This document shows, one piece after another, positions 7,127-14,888 of a DNA stretch of 36,665 bases. This DNA comes from Betaproteobacteria bacterium (lineage in GTDB: Bacteria; Pseudomonadota; Gammaproteobacteria; Burkholderiales; Casimicrobiaceae), in contig JACPUX010000036.1 in assembly GCA_016192065.1 (NCBI GenBank), forward strand, positions 1 through 36,665, written 5' to 3'. Every line of letters begins with the position of its first letter. The stretch's first letter is position 1. The translations under genes were made by a program, and so were the position numbers. The notes below the pieces were generated by a model. That model saw only the letters and a list, made by a program, of their open reading frames with translations, was not told the origin of the DNA and ran no database searches.

Positions 7127-8380
7127 TTAGCCGATGCGCGAGGCGACTGTGCCGAGGTCCTTCAAAATGCCCTCGGCGATCGGCCCGGAGCGCCGCACCG
7201 CTTCTTCGCGCTCCAACACCCGCGCCACGCGCTCGCGCTGCAAATCGAGAAAATGCACGGCTTCCAGCCGATCGGCGATGGCTTCACCAAAGACCCGATG
7301 CAGCGAGGCGCGGGTGATCGCACGCCCACCCAAACCCGCCACGATGGTGTAGCCCTTGAGGGCGAGTCCGTCGAGCGCCAGCCGCACGTTGGTGGCGACG
7401 ATACCGCCGATGCCCACCGCCAGGCTCTTTTCCAGCACCACGAAGCGCTTGGCCCCGGCCAGCGCCGCGCGCACCGCGGCCAGCGGGAAAGGCCGAAAGC
7501 TCGTGATCCCCAGCACGCCGATCTTCACGCCGCGATCGCGCAGTTCATCGACCGTATCCTTGATCGTGCCCAGCACCGATCCCAAAGCGACCACCACCGT
7601 CTCGGCGTCTTCCAGGCGATAGCCGCGCACCAGCCCGCCGGAATCGCGACCAAAAACCGCCCTGAACTCCTGGGCCAGTTGCGGAATGCGCTCGATCGCG
7701 CTCATCTGCTTGGCGTGGGCGAGGTAGCGCACCTCGGTGAAGGCCTCGGGGCCGACCATGGCGCCAATCGACACCGGCTCGCGCGGGTCGAGCACCTGGC
7801 GGGGTTCATAGGGCGGCAGGTAGGCATCGACCAGGGCCTGCTCGGGGACATCCATTCTTTCGTAAGCGTGCGTCAGGATGAAACCGTCCATGCACACCAT
7901 CACCGGCAGCGAGAGTTCTTCGGCCAGCCGAAACGCCTGGATATGCAAATCGAGCGCTTCTTGATTGGTTTCGGCGAAAAGCTGGATCCAGCCGCAATCA
8001 CGCTGCGACATGGCATCGGTGTGGTCGTTCCAGATGTTGATCGGCGCCCCGATGGCGCGGTTGGCCACGGTCATGACGATGGGTAGGCCCAGCCCCGCGG
8101 CGTTGTACACCGCTTCCACCATGAACAAGAGCCCCTGGCTGGCGGTGGCGGTGTAGGTGCGCGCACCCGCCGCCGAGGCGCCGATAGCCACCGACATCGC
8201 CGCGAACTCCGATTCGACATTGATGAATTCGCAAGGCGATAGGGCGCCGGTCTTTACCATTTCGCCCAGCGCCTCGACGATGTGGGTCTGGGGTGAGATC
8301 GGGTAGGCGCAAATCACCTCCGGTCGCGCCAGGGCCACCGCTTCCGCCACGCCGTGGGAGCCTTCGATTTGTTTAAGCAT
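7127..8380 (-). CDS. 2-oxoacid:acceptor oxidoreductase, alpha subunit
   Basis: The 417 residues match the length of PorA-type alpha subunits. Recognisable segments are the N-terminal pyrimidine-binding part (AYPISPQTHIVE, then ESEFAAMSVAIGASAAGARTY and ATASQGLLFM) and the C-terminal transketolase-like part (VLGITSFRPFPLAAVR). The start ATG (8380-8378) overlaps the end of the gamma gene by 8 bp, so the two are probably translationally coupled. It works with gamma (before) and beta (after) as one enzyme. The annotation of subunit type is firm; the exact substrate is not. Confidence 0.88.
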   Translation of the reverse strand: MLKQIEGSHGVAEAVALARPEVICAYPISPQTHIVEALGEMVKTGALSPCEFINVESEFAAMSVAIGASAAGARTYTATASQGLLFMVEAVYNAAGLGLPIVMTVANRAIGAPINIWNDHTDAMSQRDCGWIQLFAETNQEALDLHIQAFRLAEELSLPVMVCMDGFILTHAYERMDVPEQALVDAYLPPYEPRQVLDPREPVSIGAMVGPEAFTEVRYLAHAKQMSAIERIPQLAQEFRAVFGRDSGGLVRGYRLEDAETVVVALGSVLGTIKDTVDELRDRGVKIGVLGITSFRPFPLAAVRAALAGAKRFVVLEKSLAVGIGGIVATNVRLALDGLALKGYTIVAGLGGRAITRASLHRVFGEAIADRLEAVHFLDLQRERVARVLEREEAVRRSGPIAEGILKDLGTVASRIG

Positions 8381-8957
8381 GATCGGCCGCTTCTTTCATT
8401 TCTCGCAGGACATATTCGAAGGCCGCGCTCGCCGCCGCGATGTTGGCTTCGGCCACCTTGCCACTGAACTTCTCGCTGATCGCGGCGTGTACCGAAGCCA
8501 GTTCGATGACCGAGGAAATCGCCGCGAATCCGCCGAGCAGCACCGCGTTGGGCAAGGGCCGCCCCAGATGCTTCATGGCGATCTCGGTGGCCGGAACGGT
8601 GCAAAGCCGCTCGGCGTGCCAGCCGCGCACGAAGTCACCCACCCCCAGCTCCTCGAAACTGCGATTGGTATTGATGAGGATGTAGCCGTCTTGCTTGAGC
8701 CCCCCGAACACCTCGACCTGATGCAAGAGCGTAGGATCCTGAATGATGATCGCGTCGGGCTCCATAATCGGCTCGCGCAGACGTATGGTTTGGTCGGCGA
8801 TGCGGCAGTAAGCCACCACCGGCGCTCCGGTGCGCTCCGAGCCGAAACTGGGAACCGCCTGGGCGTGCTTGCCCTGGAGAAAAGCGGCGATGGAGAGCAT
8901 TTCCGCGGCGGTGACGACACCTTGGCCACCGCGTCCGTGAATACGGATCTGGAACAT
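8373..8957 (-). CDS. 2-oxoacid:acceptor oxidoreductase, gamma subunit
   Basis: The gamma subunit has 194 residues and opens with the family signature MFQIRIHGRGGQGVVTAAEM, followed by PSFGSERTGAPV. This domain binds CoA-linked intermediates and contacts the other subunits in PorC/G-type enzymes. The start at 8957 is preceded by GAGGAGGAA; a longer frame back to 9023 would add a basic, unlike-family tail. It is the first gene of the oxidoreductase set, 174 bp after prpE, and a large hairpin lies in that gap. It overlaps the alpha gene by 8 bp. No separate delta ferredoxin gene follows. Confidence 0.87.
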   Translation of the reverse strand: MFQIRIHGRGGQGVVTAAEMLSIAAFLQGKHAQAVPSFGSERTGAPVVAYCRIADQTIRLREPIMEPDAIIIQDPTLLHQVEVFGGLKQDGYILINTNRSFEELGVGDFVRGWHAERLCTVPATEIAMKHLGRPLPNAVLLGGFAAISSVIELASVHAAISEKFSGKVAEANIAAASAAFEYVLREMKEAADHA

Positions 8958-9037
8958 CAATGGGTTCCTCCTCAATGTCCGCGCGAGAGGCTTCAACGAT
9001 CGCGGCGCAAAAAACCGCAACAAGCTTATGGAAAAGC

Positions 9038-9091
9038 GCCGGCGCCGCGTATTGTCGACATCCCTAACCCGGAGGATGTCGCGGCGCCGGC
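9038..9091 (-). promoter_or_regulatory. Large stem-loop between prpE and the oxidoreductase genes
   Basis: Two stacked stems can form: an outer 10-bp stem (GCCGGCGCCG 9038-9047 with CGGCGCCGGC 9082-9091) and an inner 8-bp stem (CGACATCC 9056-9063 with GGATGTCG 9074-9081). An 8-base bulge lies on one side only. On the minus transcript it is followed by GCTTTTCC, a poor T-tract, so it may be a weak terminator or an mRNA processing or stability element. Confidence 0.6.
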
Positions 9092-9131
9092 CGAAGCGAC
9101 CGGGGCGAGCCCTTGCCCGCCCCCTGATGCC

Positions 9132-11036
9132 TTACTTCGACGTAACCGCCGCCTTGATCTGCTCGATGCCGGCCTGATCGTCAAGGGTGGTCAAATCCCC
9201 CGGATCGCGCCCCTCGGCGATGGCTTGGATGGAGCGGCGCAGCACCTTGCCCGAGCGGGTCTTGGGCAACTGATTGATGAAATGAACGCGCGAGGGCCTG
9301 GCGATAGCGCCCAGTTCCTTGTCCACCACGCCCATCACTTCTTTCTCCAGGGCGGCGCGCTGCTCGGATGTGGCCACTTTCGAAGCGTCTTTCACCACCG
9401 CGAAGGCGAGCGGCATTTGCCCTTTCAGTTGATCGGCCACACCCACCACCGCCACTTCGGCAATCGCCGGATGCGCGCTCACCGCCTCCTCGATTTCGCG
9501 CGTACCCAGGCGGTGGCCGGCGACGTTGATGACGTCGTCGGTGCGCCCGAGGATGAAGTAATAGCCGTCCTTGTCGCGTATGCCCCAGTCGAAGGTGGAG
9601 TAGATCAGCTTGTCCTTGAAGCTCGTGAAGTAGGTCTGCACGAAGCGCTCGTCCTGGCCCCACACCGTGGTGAGGCAGCCCGGCGGCAGCGGCGGCATGA
9701 TGCCGACCACACCTTTGTCTTCGGGCGTGGTGATCTCCTCGCCGGTGACTTCCTTCAGCAGTTTCACGTTGTAGCCATAAGCCGCAAAGGAGGGGCTGCC
9801 TGGCTTGGTCGCTGCTTTCTCGATACCGGGCACGCCAGTGAGAATGGCCCAGCCGGTTTCGGTCTGCCAGTAGTGGTCGTAGATGGGCACGCCGAGGGCG
9901 TCTTCGACCCAGCGCGCGGTCGGCTCGTCGAGCGGTTCGCCGGCGAGAAACAGGTGCCGCAAGCTGGAGATGTCGTATTTCTTGAGCCAGGCGGGGTCTT
10001 GTTTTTTCAGCACGCGGATCGCGGTGGGCGCGGAGAACACCACGCTGACCTTGTGATCCTGGACGATCTTCCACCAGATGCCCGGATCGGGACGAATGGG
10101 CAGGCCTTCGTAGACCACGGTCGCCATGCCGTTTAACAGCGGCCCGTAAACGATGTAGGAGTGCCCCACCACCCAGCCGATATCAGACGTGGAAAAATAA
10201 GTCTCGCCTGGTTTCGCGTCGTAGACATGGCGCATCGACGCTGCCAGGGCCACCGCGTAGCCGCCGGTGTCGCGCTGCACGCCCTTGGGTTTGCCGGTGG
10301 TGCCCGAGGTGTAGAGAATGTAGGACGGATGCGAAGATTCCACCCAGGTGACGGGCACCTCCGCCTCCAGGTGTTTGGCGCGCAAGCTGGCGTAATCGAT
10401 GTCCCGTCCGGCGGTCAAGGGCATGCCCGGATCGAGGCCGCGATTGACGATGAGCACGCTCTTGGCCGGGTACTGCGCCAGGCGCAGCGATTCATCGACC
10501 AAGTGCTTGTAAGGTACCGCCTTGCCGCCACGCATACCGGCGTCGGCGGTGACCATCACCTTGGGCTGGGCGTCGTCGATGCGGGTGGCCAGACTTGCCG
10601 CGGCAAAGCCCCCGAACACCACCGAGTGGATGGCGCCGATGCGCACCGTGGCGAGCATGGCAAAAATGGCTTCGGGAATCATCGGCATGTAGATCAGTAC
10701 CCGGTCGCCCTTGCCCACCCCCAGGCTTTGCAGCATGGCCGCGACGCGGTTCACCTCGCGATACAGCTCGCGGTAGGTGTAGATCTGCTGTTGCTCGGTC
10801 TCGGTGGAGATATAGATCAGCGCCTTCTGGTCGCCACGCTCGCCCAGATGCCGATCGACCGCGTTGTGGCACAGGTTGGTCTCGCCGCCGACGAACCACT
10901 TGGCAAATGGCGGCTTGGAGTAATCCAGCACCTGCGAAAAAGGCTTGTGCCAATCGATGAGCTTGGCTTCCCGGGCCCAAAAGGCATCCGGATGCTCGAT
11001 CGACTCGCGGTAAAAAGCTTCATATTTGGCGCCCAT
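9132..11036 (-). CDS. prpE: Propionate-CoA ligase (propionyl-CoA synthetase)
   Basis: This acyl-CoA synthetase (634 residues) activates propionate with ATP and CoA through propionyl-AMP. The AMP-binding motif YTSGTTGKPKGV, the WQTETGW segment, the FDWGIRDKDGYYFILGRTDD hinge region and the C-terminal PKTRSGKVLRR with the acylation-prone lysine K597 are all present. Sequence around FSAPTAIRVLKK and AGEPLDEPTARWV resembles PrpE more than acetyl-CoA synthetase. It follows prpD by 75 bp with GGAGG before the ATG. It supplies propionyl-CoA to PrpC. The boundary between propionate- and acetate-preferring members is not absolute, so some acetate activity is possible. Confidence 0.93.
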   Translation of the reverse strand: MGAKYEAFYRESIEHPDAFWAREAKLIDWHKPFSQVLDYSKPPFAKWFVGGETNLCHNAVDRHLGERGDQKALIYISTETEQQQIYTYRELYREVNRVAAMLQSLGVGKGDRVLIYMPMIPEAIFAMLATVRIGAIHSVVFGGFAAASLATRIDDAQPKVMVTADAGMRGGKAVPYKHLVDESLRLAQYPAKSVLIVNRGLDPGMPLTAGRDIDYASLRAKHLEAEVPVTWVESSHPSYILYTSGTTGKPKGVQRDTGGYAVALAASMRHVYDAKPGETYFSTSDIGWVVGHSYIVYGPLLNGMATVVYEGLPIRPDPGIWWKIVQDHKVSVVFSAPTAIRVLKKQDPAWLKKYDISSLRHLFLAGEPLDEPTARWVEDALGVPIYDHYWQTETGWAILTGVPGIEKAATKPGSPSFAAYGYNVKLLKEVTGEEITTPEDKGVVGIMPPLPPGCLTTVWGQDERFVQTYFTSFKDKLIYSTFDWGIRDKDGYYFILGRTDDVINVAGHRLGTREIEEAVSAHPAIAEVAVVGVADQLKGQMPLAFAVVKDASKVATSEQRAALEKEVMGVVDKELGAIARPSRVHFINQLPKTRSGKVLRRSIQAIAEGRDPGDLTTLDDQAGIEQIKAAVTSK

Positions 11037-11111
11037 ATTGCCTCCTTCGTACCTTCGCGGCTCGCCGCCGCGCCATGAAACGCGGAGCAGGCTTCGCCCC
11101 GCGCGCGGATT

Positions 11112-12563
11112 TCAAATCACATAAAGATCGACGTACTCATGCACGGGCATGCTTTCGAGCTTGTCCTGATCCAGCGACACCTCCAGGATGGCCTGCTGCT
11201 GCTTCACCGGGAAGCGCCGCGCGAGGTTGACCTTAAACTTGGCTTCCAGGAGCGGAATGCCGTCCTTGCGCCGGCGCTTGTGGCCGATGGGGTATTCGAC
11301 GACAACTTCCTTCAGTTTCTTGCCGTCCTTGAATTCGACGGTCAGGGCATTGGCGATGGAGCGCTTCTCGGGGTCGTGGTAATCCTTGGTGAAGGCGGAA
11401 TCCTCGACGCAGACGATCTTGCCCCGCAAGGCGTCGATGCGCGCGTCATTGGCCACCGAATCTTCGTAATCGGCGGCGGTGAGGCGGCCGAAGATGAGCG
11501 GCACCGCGACCATATATTGCACGCAGTGGTCACGATCGGCGGGGTTGTTGAGCGGCCCTTTCTTGTCGATGATGCGAATGCAGGCTTCGTGCGTGCGGAT
11601 GGTGATCTTCTTGATGTCCTCCACGCTGCGGCCTTGCTTGGCAAGCTCGTGATGCAGGGTCATGGCCGCCTCCACCGCGGTTTGCGAGTGGAACTCGGCG
11701 GGGAAGGAAATCTTGAACAGCACGTTTTCCATCACATACGAACCATAGGGCCGTTGGAACTTGAAAGGCTGGCCTTTGAAGAGCACGTCATAGAAGCCCC
11801 AGACTTTGGCGGAGAGCACCGAGGGGTAGCCCATTTCTCCCGTCTTGGCGATCAGCGCCAGGCGCACCGCGCGGCTGGTGGCATCCCCCGCCGCCCAGCT
11901 TTTCCGCGATCCGGTGTTGGGCGCATGGCGATAGGTGCGCAAGCTTTGCCCATCGACCCAAGCAAGTGAGACCGCGTTGATAATCTCGTCGCGCGTGAGG
12001 CCCAACATTTCGGCGACCACCGCGGTCGAGGCCACTTTCACCAGCACCACATGGTCCAGGCCCACCTTGTTGAAGGAGTTCTCCAGTGCGATGCAACCCT
12101 GGATTTCATGCGCCTTGATCATGCCGGTCAACACGTCTTTCATCACCAGGGGCTTCTTCCCGGCGGCGACGGCGTTGCGCGACAGCCAGTCGGCCATGGC
12201 GAGGATGCCGCCCAGGTTGTCCGAGGGGTGGCCCCATTCGGCCGCCAGCCAAGTGTCGTTGAAATCGAGCCAGCGAATCATGGCGCCGATGTTGAAGGCA
12301 GCCTGCACCGGATCGAGCTGGAACTGAGTGCCGGGCACCTTGGCGCCGTTGGGCACCACCGTGCCGGGCACGATCGGCCCCATCAGTTTGGTGCAAGCCG
12401 GATACTCCAGCGCTTCGAGGCCGCAACCCAAGGTGTCGATCAGGCAGTTGCGCGCGGTGTCATAGGCGAGCTTGCTCTTGATCTTGTACTTCTTGACGTA
12501 ATCGACGATGTCCACCAGGACTTGGTCGGGTTTGGGGCGGACGTTGCTGATGTGTGCACTCAT
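11112..12563 (-). CDS. prpD: 2-methylcitrate dehydratase
   Basis: PrpD (483 residues, MmgE/PrpD family) dehydrates 2-methylcitrate to 2-methyl-cis-aconitate in the methylcitrate cycle. Recognisable segments include the N-terminal [19 protein letters not shown], the [21 protein letters not shown] active-site stretch and [20 protein letters not shown]. The start chosen ([11 protein letters not shown] 12563) has AGGAA upstream; a start six codons earlier has none. It lies 53 bp after prpC. No acnD or prpF gene is nearby, so this is the PrpD-type variant. Rehydration of the aconitate would need a general aconitase elsewhere in the genome. Confidence 0.95.
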   Translation of the reverse strand: MSAHISNVRPKPDQVLVDIVDYVKKYKIKSKLAYDTARNCLIDTLGCGLEALEYPACTKLMGPIVPGTVVPNGAKVPGTQFQLDPVQAAFNIGAMIRWLDFNDTWLAAEWGHPSDNLGGILAMADWLSRNAVAAGKKPLVMKDVLTGMIKAHEIQGCIALENSFNKVGLDHVVLVKVASTAVVAEMLGLTRDEIINAVSLAWVDGQSLRTYRHAPNTGSRKSWAAGDATSRAVRLALIAKTGEMGYPSVLSAKVWGFYDVLFKGQPFKFQRPYGSYVMENVLFKISFPAEFHSQTAVEAAMTLHHELAKQGRSVEDIKKITIRTHEACIRIIDKKGPLNNPADRDHCVQYMVAVPLIFGRLTAADYEDSVANDARIDALRGKIVCVEDSAFTKDYHDPEKRSIANALTVEFKDGKKLKEVVVEYPIGHKRRRKDGIPLLEAKFKVNLARRFPVKQQQAILEVSLDQDKLESMPVHEYVDLYVI

Positions 12564-12616
12564 GTTTTTTCCTAGTTGCAAAAGATGCGAGATGCGTTAA
12601 TGGCGCGCGGCGCCTC

Positions 12617-13774
12617 TCACGGACGTTGTGCCATGGGCACGAAAGCAAGATCTTCGGGGCCGATGTAATTGGCGCTGGGCCGAATGATCTTGCCGTCGAT
12701 GCGCTGCTCGATGATGTGCGCCGACCAGCCACTGGTGCGCGAAATCACGAATAGCGGCGTGAACATCGCAGTGGGCACACCCATCATGTGGTAGCTCACG
12801 GCGCTGAACCAGTCGAGATTGGGAAACATCTTCTTCTCGTTCCACATCACGCCTTCCAGGCGCTCGGCGATGTCGAAGAGCTTCATGCTCTTGGCCTCTT
12901 GGGAGAGCTTCCTGGCGACTTCCTTGATGACCTTGTTGCGCGGGTCGGACACGGTGTAGACCGGATGCCCGAAGCCGATAACGATTTCTTTGTTGGCGAT
13001 GCGCCGCTTGATGTCCTCTTCGGCCTCGTTGGGGTCGTTGTAGCGGCTCTGAATTTCATAGGCGACCTCATTGGCGCCGCCGTGTTTGGGCCCGCGCAGC
13101 GCGCCGATGGCACCGGTGATCGCCGAGTGGAAGTCGGAGCCCGTGCCGGTAATCACCCGAGCGGCGAAGGTCGAGGCGTTGAACTCGTGCTCGGCGTAAA
13201 GCACCAGCGAAGTGTGCATGGCCCGCTCCCACAGCGCCGAGGGCCGCCGGCCGTGCAAGAGGTGCAGGAAGTGGCCGCCGATGGAATCGTCGTCGGTTTC
13301 GACTTCGATGCGCCGGCCGTTGTGGGTGAAGTGGTACCAGTACAGCAGCATCGATCCGAAGGAGGCCAAGAGCCGGTCGGCGATGTCGCGCGCGCCGGAA
13401 AGGTTGTGATCATCCTTCTCGGGCAGGGTGGTGCCGAGCACCGAGCACCCGGTACGCAGCACATCCATGGGGTGGGCCGCGGCGGGCACACACTCCAGCG
13501 CATCTTGCACCGCCGCCGGCAGACCGCGCAGGCCACGCAGCTTGGTCTTGTATCCGGCAAGTTCCGACGCCTTGGGCAATTTGCCGTAGATCAGCAAATA
13601 GGCGACTTCCTCGAATTCGCAGTGCTCGGCGAGGTCGAGAATGTCGTAGCCGCAGTAGTGCAAATCATTTCCGGTCCGGCCGACCGTACACAGGGCGGTG
13701 TTCCCGGCGGTGACGCCGGAGAGTGCTACGGATTTCTTAGGTTTGCCGACGGTGGCTGGGGTGTCATTGCTCAT
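12617..13774 (-). CDS. prpC: 2-methylcitrate synthase
   Basis: PrpC (385 residues) condenses propionyl-CoA with oxaloacetate. The citrate-synthase fold residues are in place: H231 in [10 protein letters not shown]270 in GFGHPVY and D321 in FPNLDWFSA. The length and the [20 protein letters not shown] segment fit the short, hexamer-unrelated methylcitrate synthase group rather than the longer respiratory citrate synthase. GAGGAG precedes the ATG. It is 33 bp after prpB and 53 bp before prpD, clearly one operon. Some citrate synthase side activity is usual for the family. Confidence 0.95.
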   Translation of the reverse strand: MSNDTPATVGKPKKSVALSGVTAGNTALCTVGRTGNDLHYCGYDILDLAEHCEFEEVAYLLIYGKLPKASELAGYKTKLRGLRGLPAAVQDALECVPAAAHPMDVLRTGCSVLGTTLPEKDDHNLSGARDIADRLLASFGSMLLYWYHFTHNGRRIEVETDDDSIGGHFLHLLHGRRPSALWERAMHTSLVLYAEHEFNASTFAARVITGTGSDFHSAITGAIGALRGPKHGGANEVAYEIQSRYNDPNEAEEDIKRRIANKEIVIGFGHPVYTVSDPRNKVIKEVARKLSQEAKSMKLFDIAERLEGVMWNEKKMFPNLDWFSAVSYHMMGVPTAMFTPLFVISRTSGWSAHIIEQRIDGKIIRPSANYIGPEDLAFVPMAQRP

Positions 13775-13807
13775 GATGTTCTCCTCTGGTCGATCACGCG
13801 CGCCGGG

Positions 13808-14695
13808 TTATGCGCGGTCCTTGCTGTAAAGTTCATCGAGTTTCTTCTCGAAAGCATGATAACCGAGATACTCGTAGAGCTCGGCGCGCGTCTGCATGGT
13901 ATCGACCACGCCTTTCTGCGTACCCTCGCGCCGCAGGGTCTGATAGACGTTGAGGGCGGCCTTGTTCATGGCGCGAAACGCCGAGAGCGGATACAGGACC
14001 AGGCTCACGTCGGCCCCGGCCAGTTCCTCGGTGGTGTAGAGCGGGGTCGCGCCGAACTCGGTGATGTTGGCCAGCACCGGCACACCCACTGCGGCGGCGA
14101 ACTGCCGGTACATTGCCAGATCGGTCATCGCCTCGGGAAAGACCATGTCGGCACCCGCTTCTACGCAGGCACAGGCGCGGTCCACGGCGGAGTGCAAACC
14201 TTCCACTGCCAAGGCGTCGGTACGTGCCATGATCACGAAATCCGGATCGATTCGGGCATCAACCGCGGCCTTGACGCGATCGACCATTTCGTCCTTGCTG
14301 ACGATGGCTTTGTTGGGCCGATGGCCGCAGCGCTTGGCCAGGACCTGGTCTTCGATATGCATGGCGCCAGCGCCGAACTTGATCAGGGATTTGACCGTAC
14401 GGGCAATATTGAAGGCACCGCCAAACCCGGTGTCGACATCCACCAGCAAGGGCAGATCGCAGACATCGGTGATGCGCCGCACGTCGGTCAACACATCATC
14501 GAGGGTACTGATGCCGAGGTCGGGCACCCCCAGGGATCCGGCGGCCACACCACCACCAGACAGATAGAGGGCGCGAAAGCCCGACTTCTGCGCCATGATG
14601 GCGTGATAGGCGTTGATTGCGCCGACCACCTGCAAGGGTTTTTCCGCGGCGACCGCAGCCCGAAACTTGGCGCCGGCTGATGTGAGTTGGTTCAT
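13808..14695 (-). CDS. prpB: 2-methylisocitrate lyase
   Basis: PrpB (295 residues) cleaves 2-methylisocitrate to pyruvate and succinate. The isocitrate lyase/PEP mutase signature [20 protein letters not shown] carries the catalytic C123. The metal site lies in [11 protein letters not shown], and the [13 protein letters not shown] stretch is typical of the enzyme. The start at 14695 has AGGAGG directly upstream; a longer frame to 14851 would run through the promoter. It is the first gene of the prp operon, behind a sigma-54 promoter (14729-14744) with a predicted leader of about 23 nt. Divergent from prpR. Confidence 0.96.
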   Translation of the reverse strand: MNQLTSAGAKFRAAVAAEKPLQVVGAINAYHAIMAQKSGFRALYLSGGGVAAGSLGVPDLGISTLDDVLTDVRRITDVCDLPLLVDVDTGFGGAFNIARTVKSLIKFGAGAMHIEDQVLAKRCGHRPNKAIVSKDEMVDRVKAAVDARIDPDFVIMARTDALAVEGLHSAVDRACACVEAGADMVFPEAMTDLAMYRQFAAAVGVPVLANITEFGATPLYTTEELAGADVSLVLYPLSAFRAMNKAALNVYQTLRREGTQKGVVDTMQTRAELYEYLGYHAFEKKLDELYSKDRA

Positions 14696-14728
14696 TTGAC
14701 CCTCCTGGTCGGTATGTAGGGAAGCTAC

Positions 14729-14744
14729 AGCAATGCCCGTGCCA
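14729..14744 (-). promoter_or_regulatory. Sigma-54 (-24/-12) promoter of prpB
   Basis: The minus strand reads TGGCAC-GGGCA-TTGCT, matching the sigma-54 consensus TGGCAC-N5-TTGCW at every defined base. The GG and GC elements are correctly spaced. Transcription would start near 14718, about 23 bp before the prpB ATG. A sigma-54 activator (PrpR) is encoded divergently, as expected. Confidence 0.88.
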
Positions 14745-14830
14745 AGCTGCCTGGGTTTCCGAATAGCGCGATCAAACCTTTGAATTCGCGGCACTGTGCA
14801 AGGGTCGCTGGCAAATTCGAACAAGTTGAG

Positions 14831-14848
14831 TGTTGCATTGCTGAAACA
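14831..14848. promoter_or_regulatory. Candidate PrpR-binding dyad
   Basis: TGTTGCA-TTGC-TGAAACA is an 18-bp inverted repeat with one mismatch. It lies about 110-130 bp upstream of the inferred prpB start, where sigma-54 enhancer sites usually lie. It is also 40 bp before the prpR ATG, so it could mediate autoregulation. A related half-site (TTGCAGTGTTG) follows at 14854-14864. Function inferred from place and symmetry. Confidence 0.5.
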
Positions 14849-14888
14849 CATCGTTGCAGTGTTGGCACACCTTCGCTACACTGCCACC

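Noticed and set aside
4470..8957. Assignment of the oxidoreductase as phenylglyoxylate dehydrogenase
   Set aside because: Subunit make-up and flavoprotein are comparable, but no phenylacetate or benzoyl-CoA genes are nearby and no separate delta subunit is present. The methylcitrate context favours pyruvate or 2-oxobutyrate.
12788..14680. Long plus-strand open frame opposite prpC and prpB
   Set aside because: It is a composition shadow of two enzymes whose catalytic motifs are intact on the minus strand.
14863..14880. TGGCACACCTTCGCTACA as a sigma-54 promoter for prpR
   Set aside because: The GG-to-GC spacing is one base short and the -12 lacks TTGC, unlike the near-perfect prpB promoter on the other strand.
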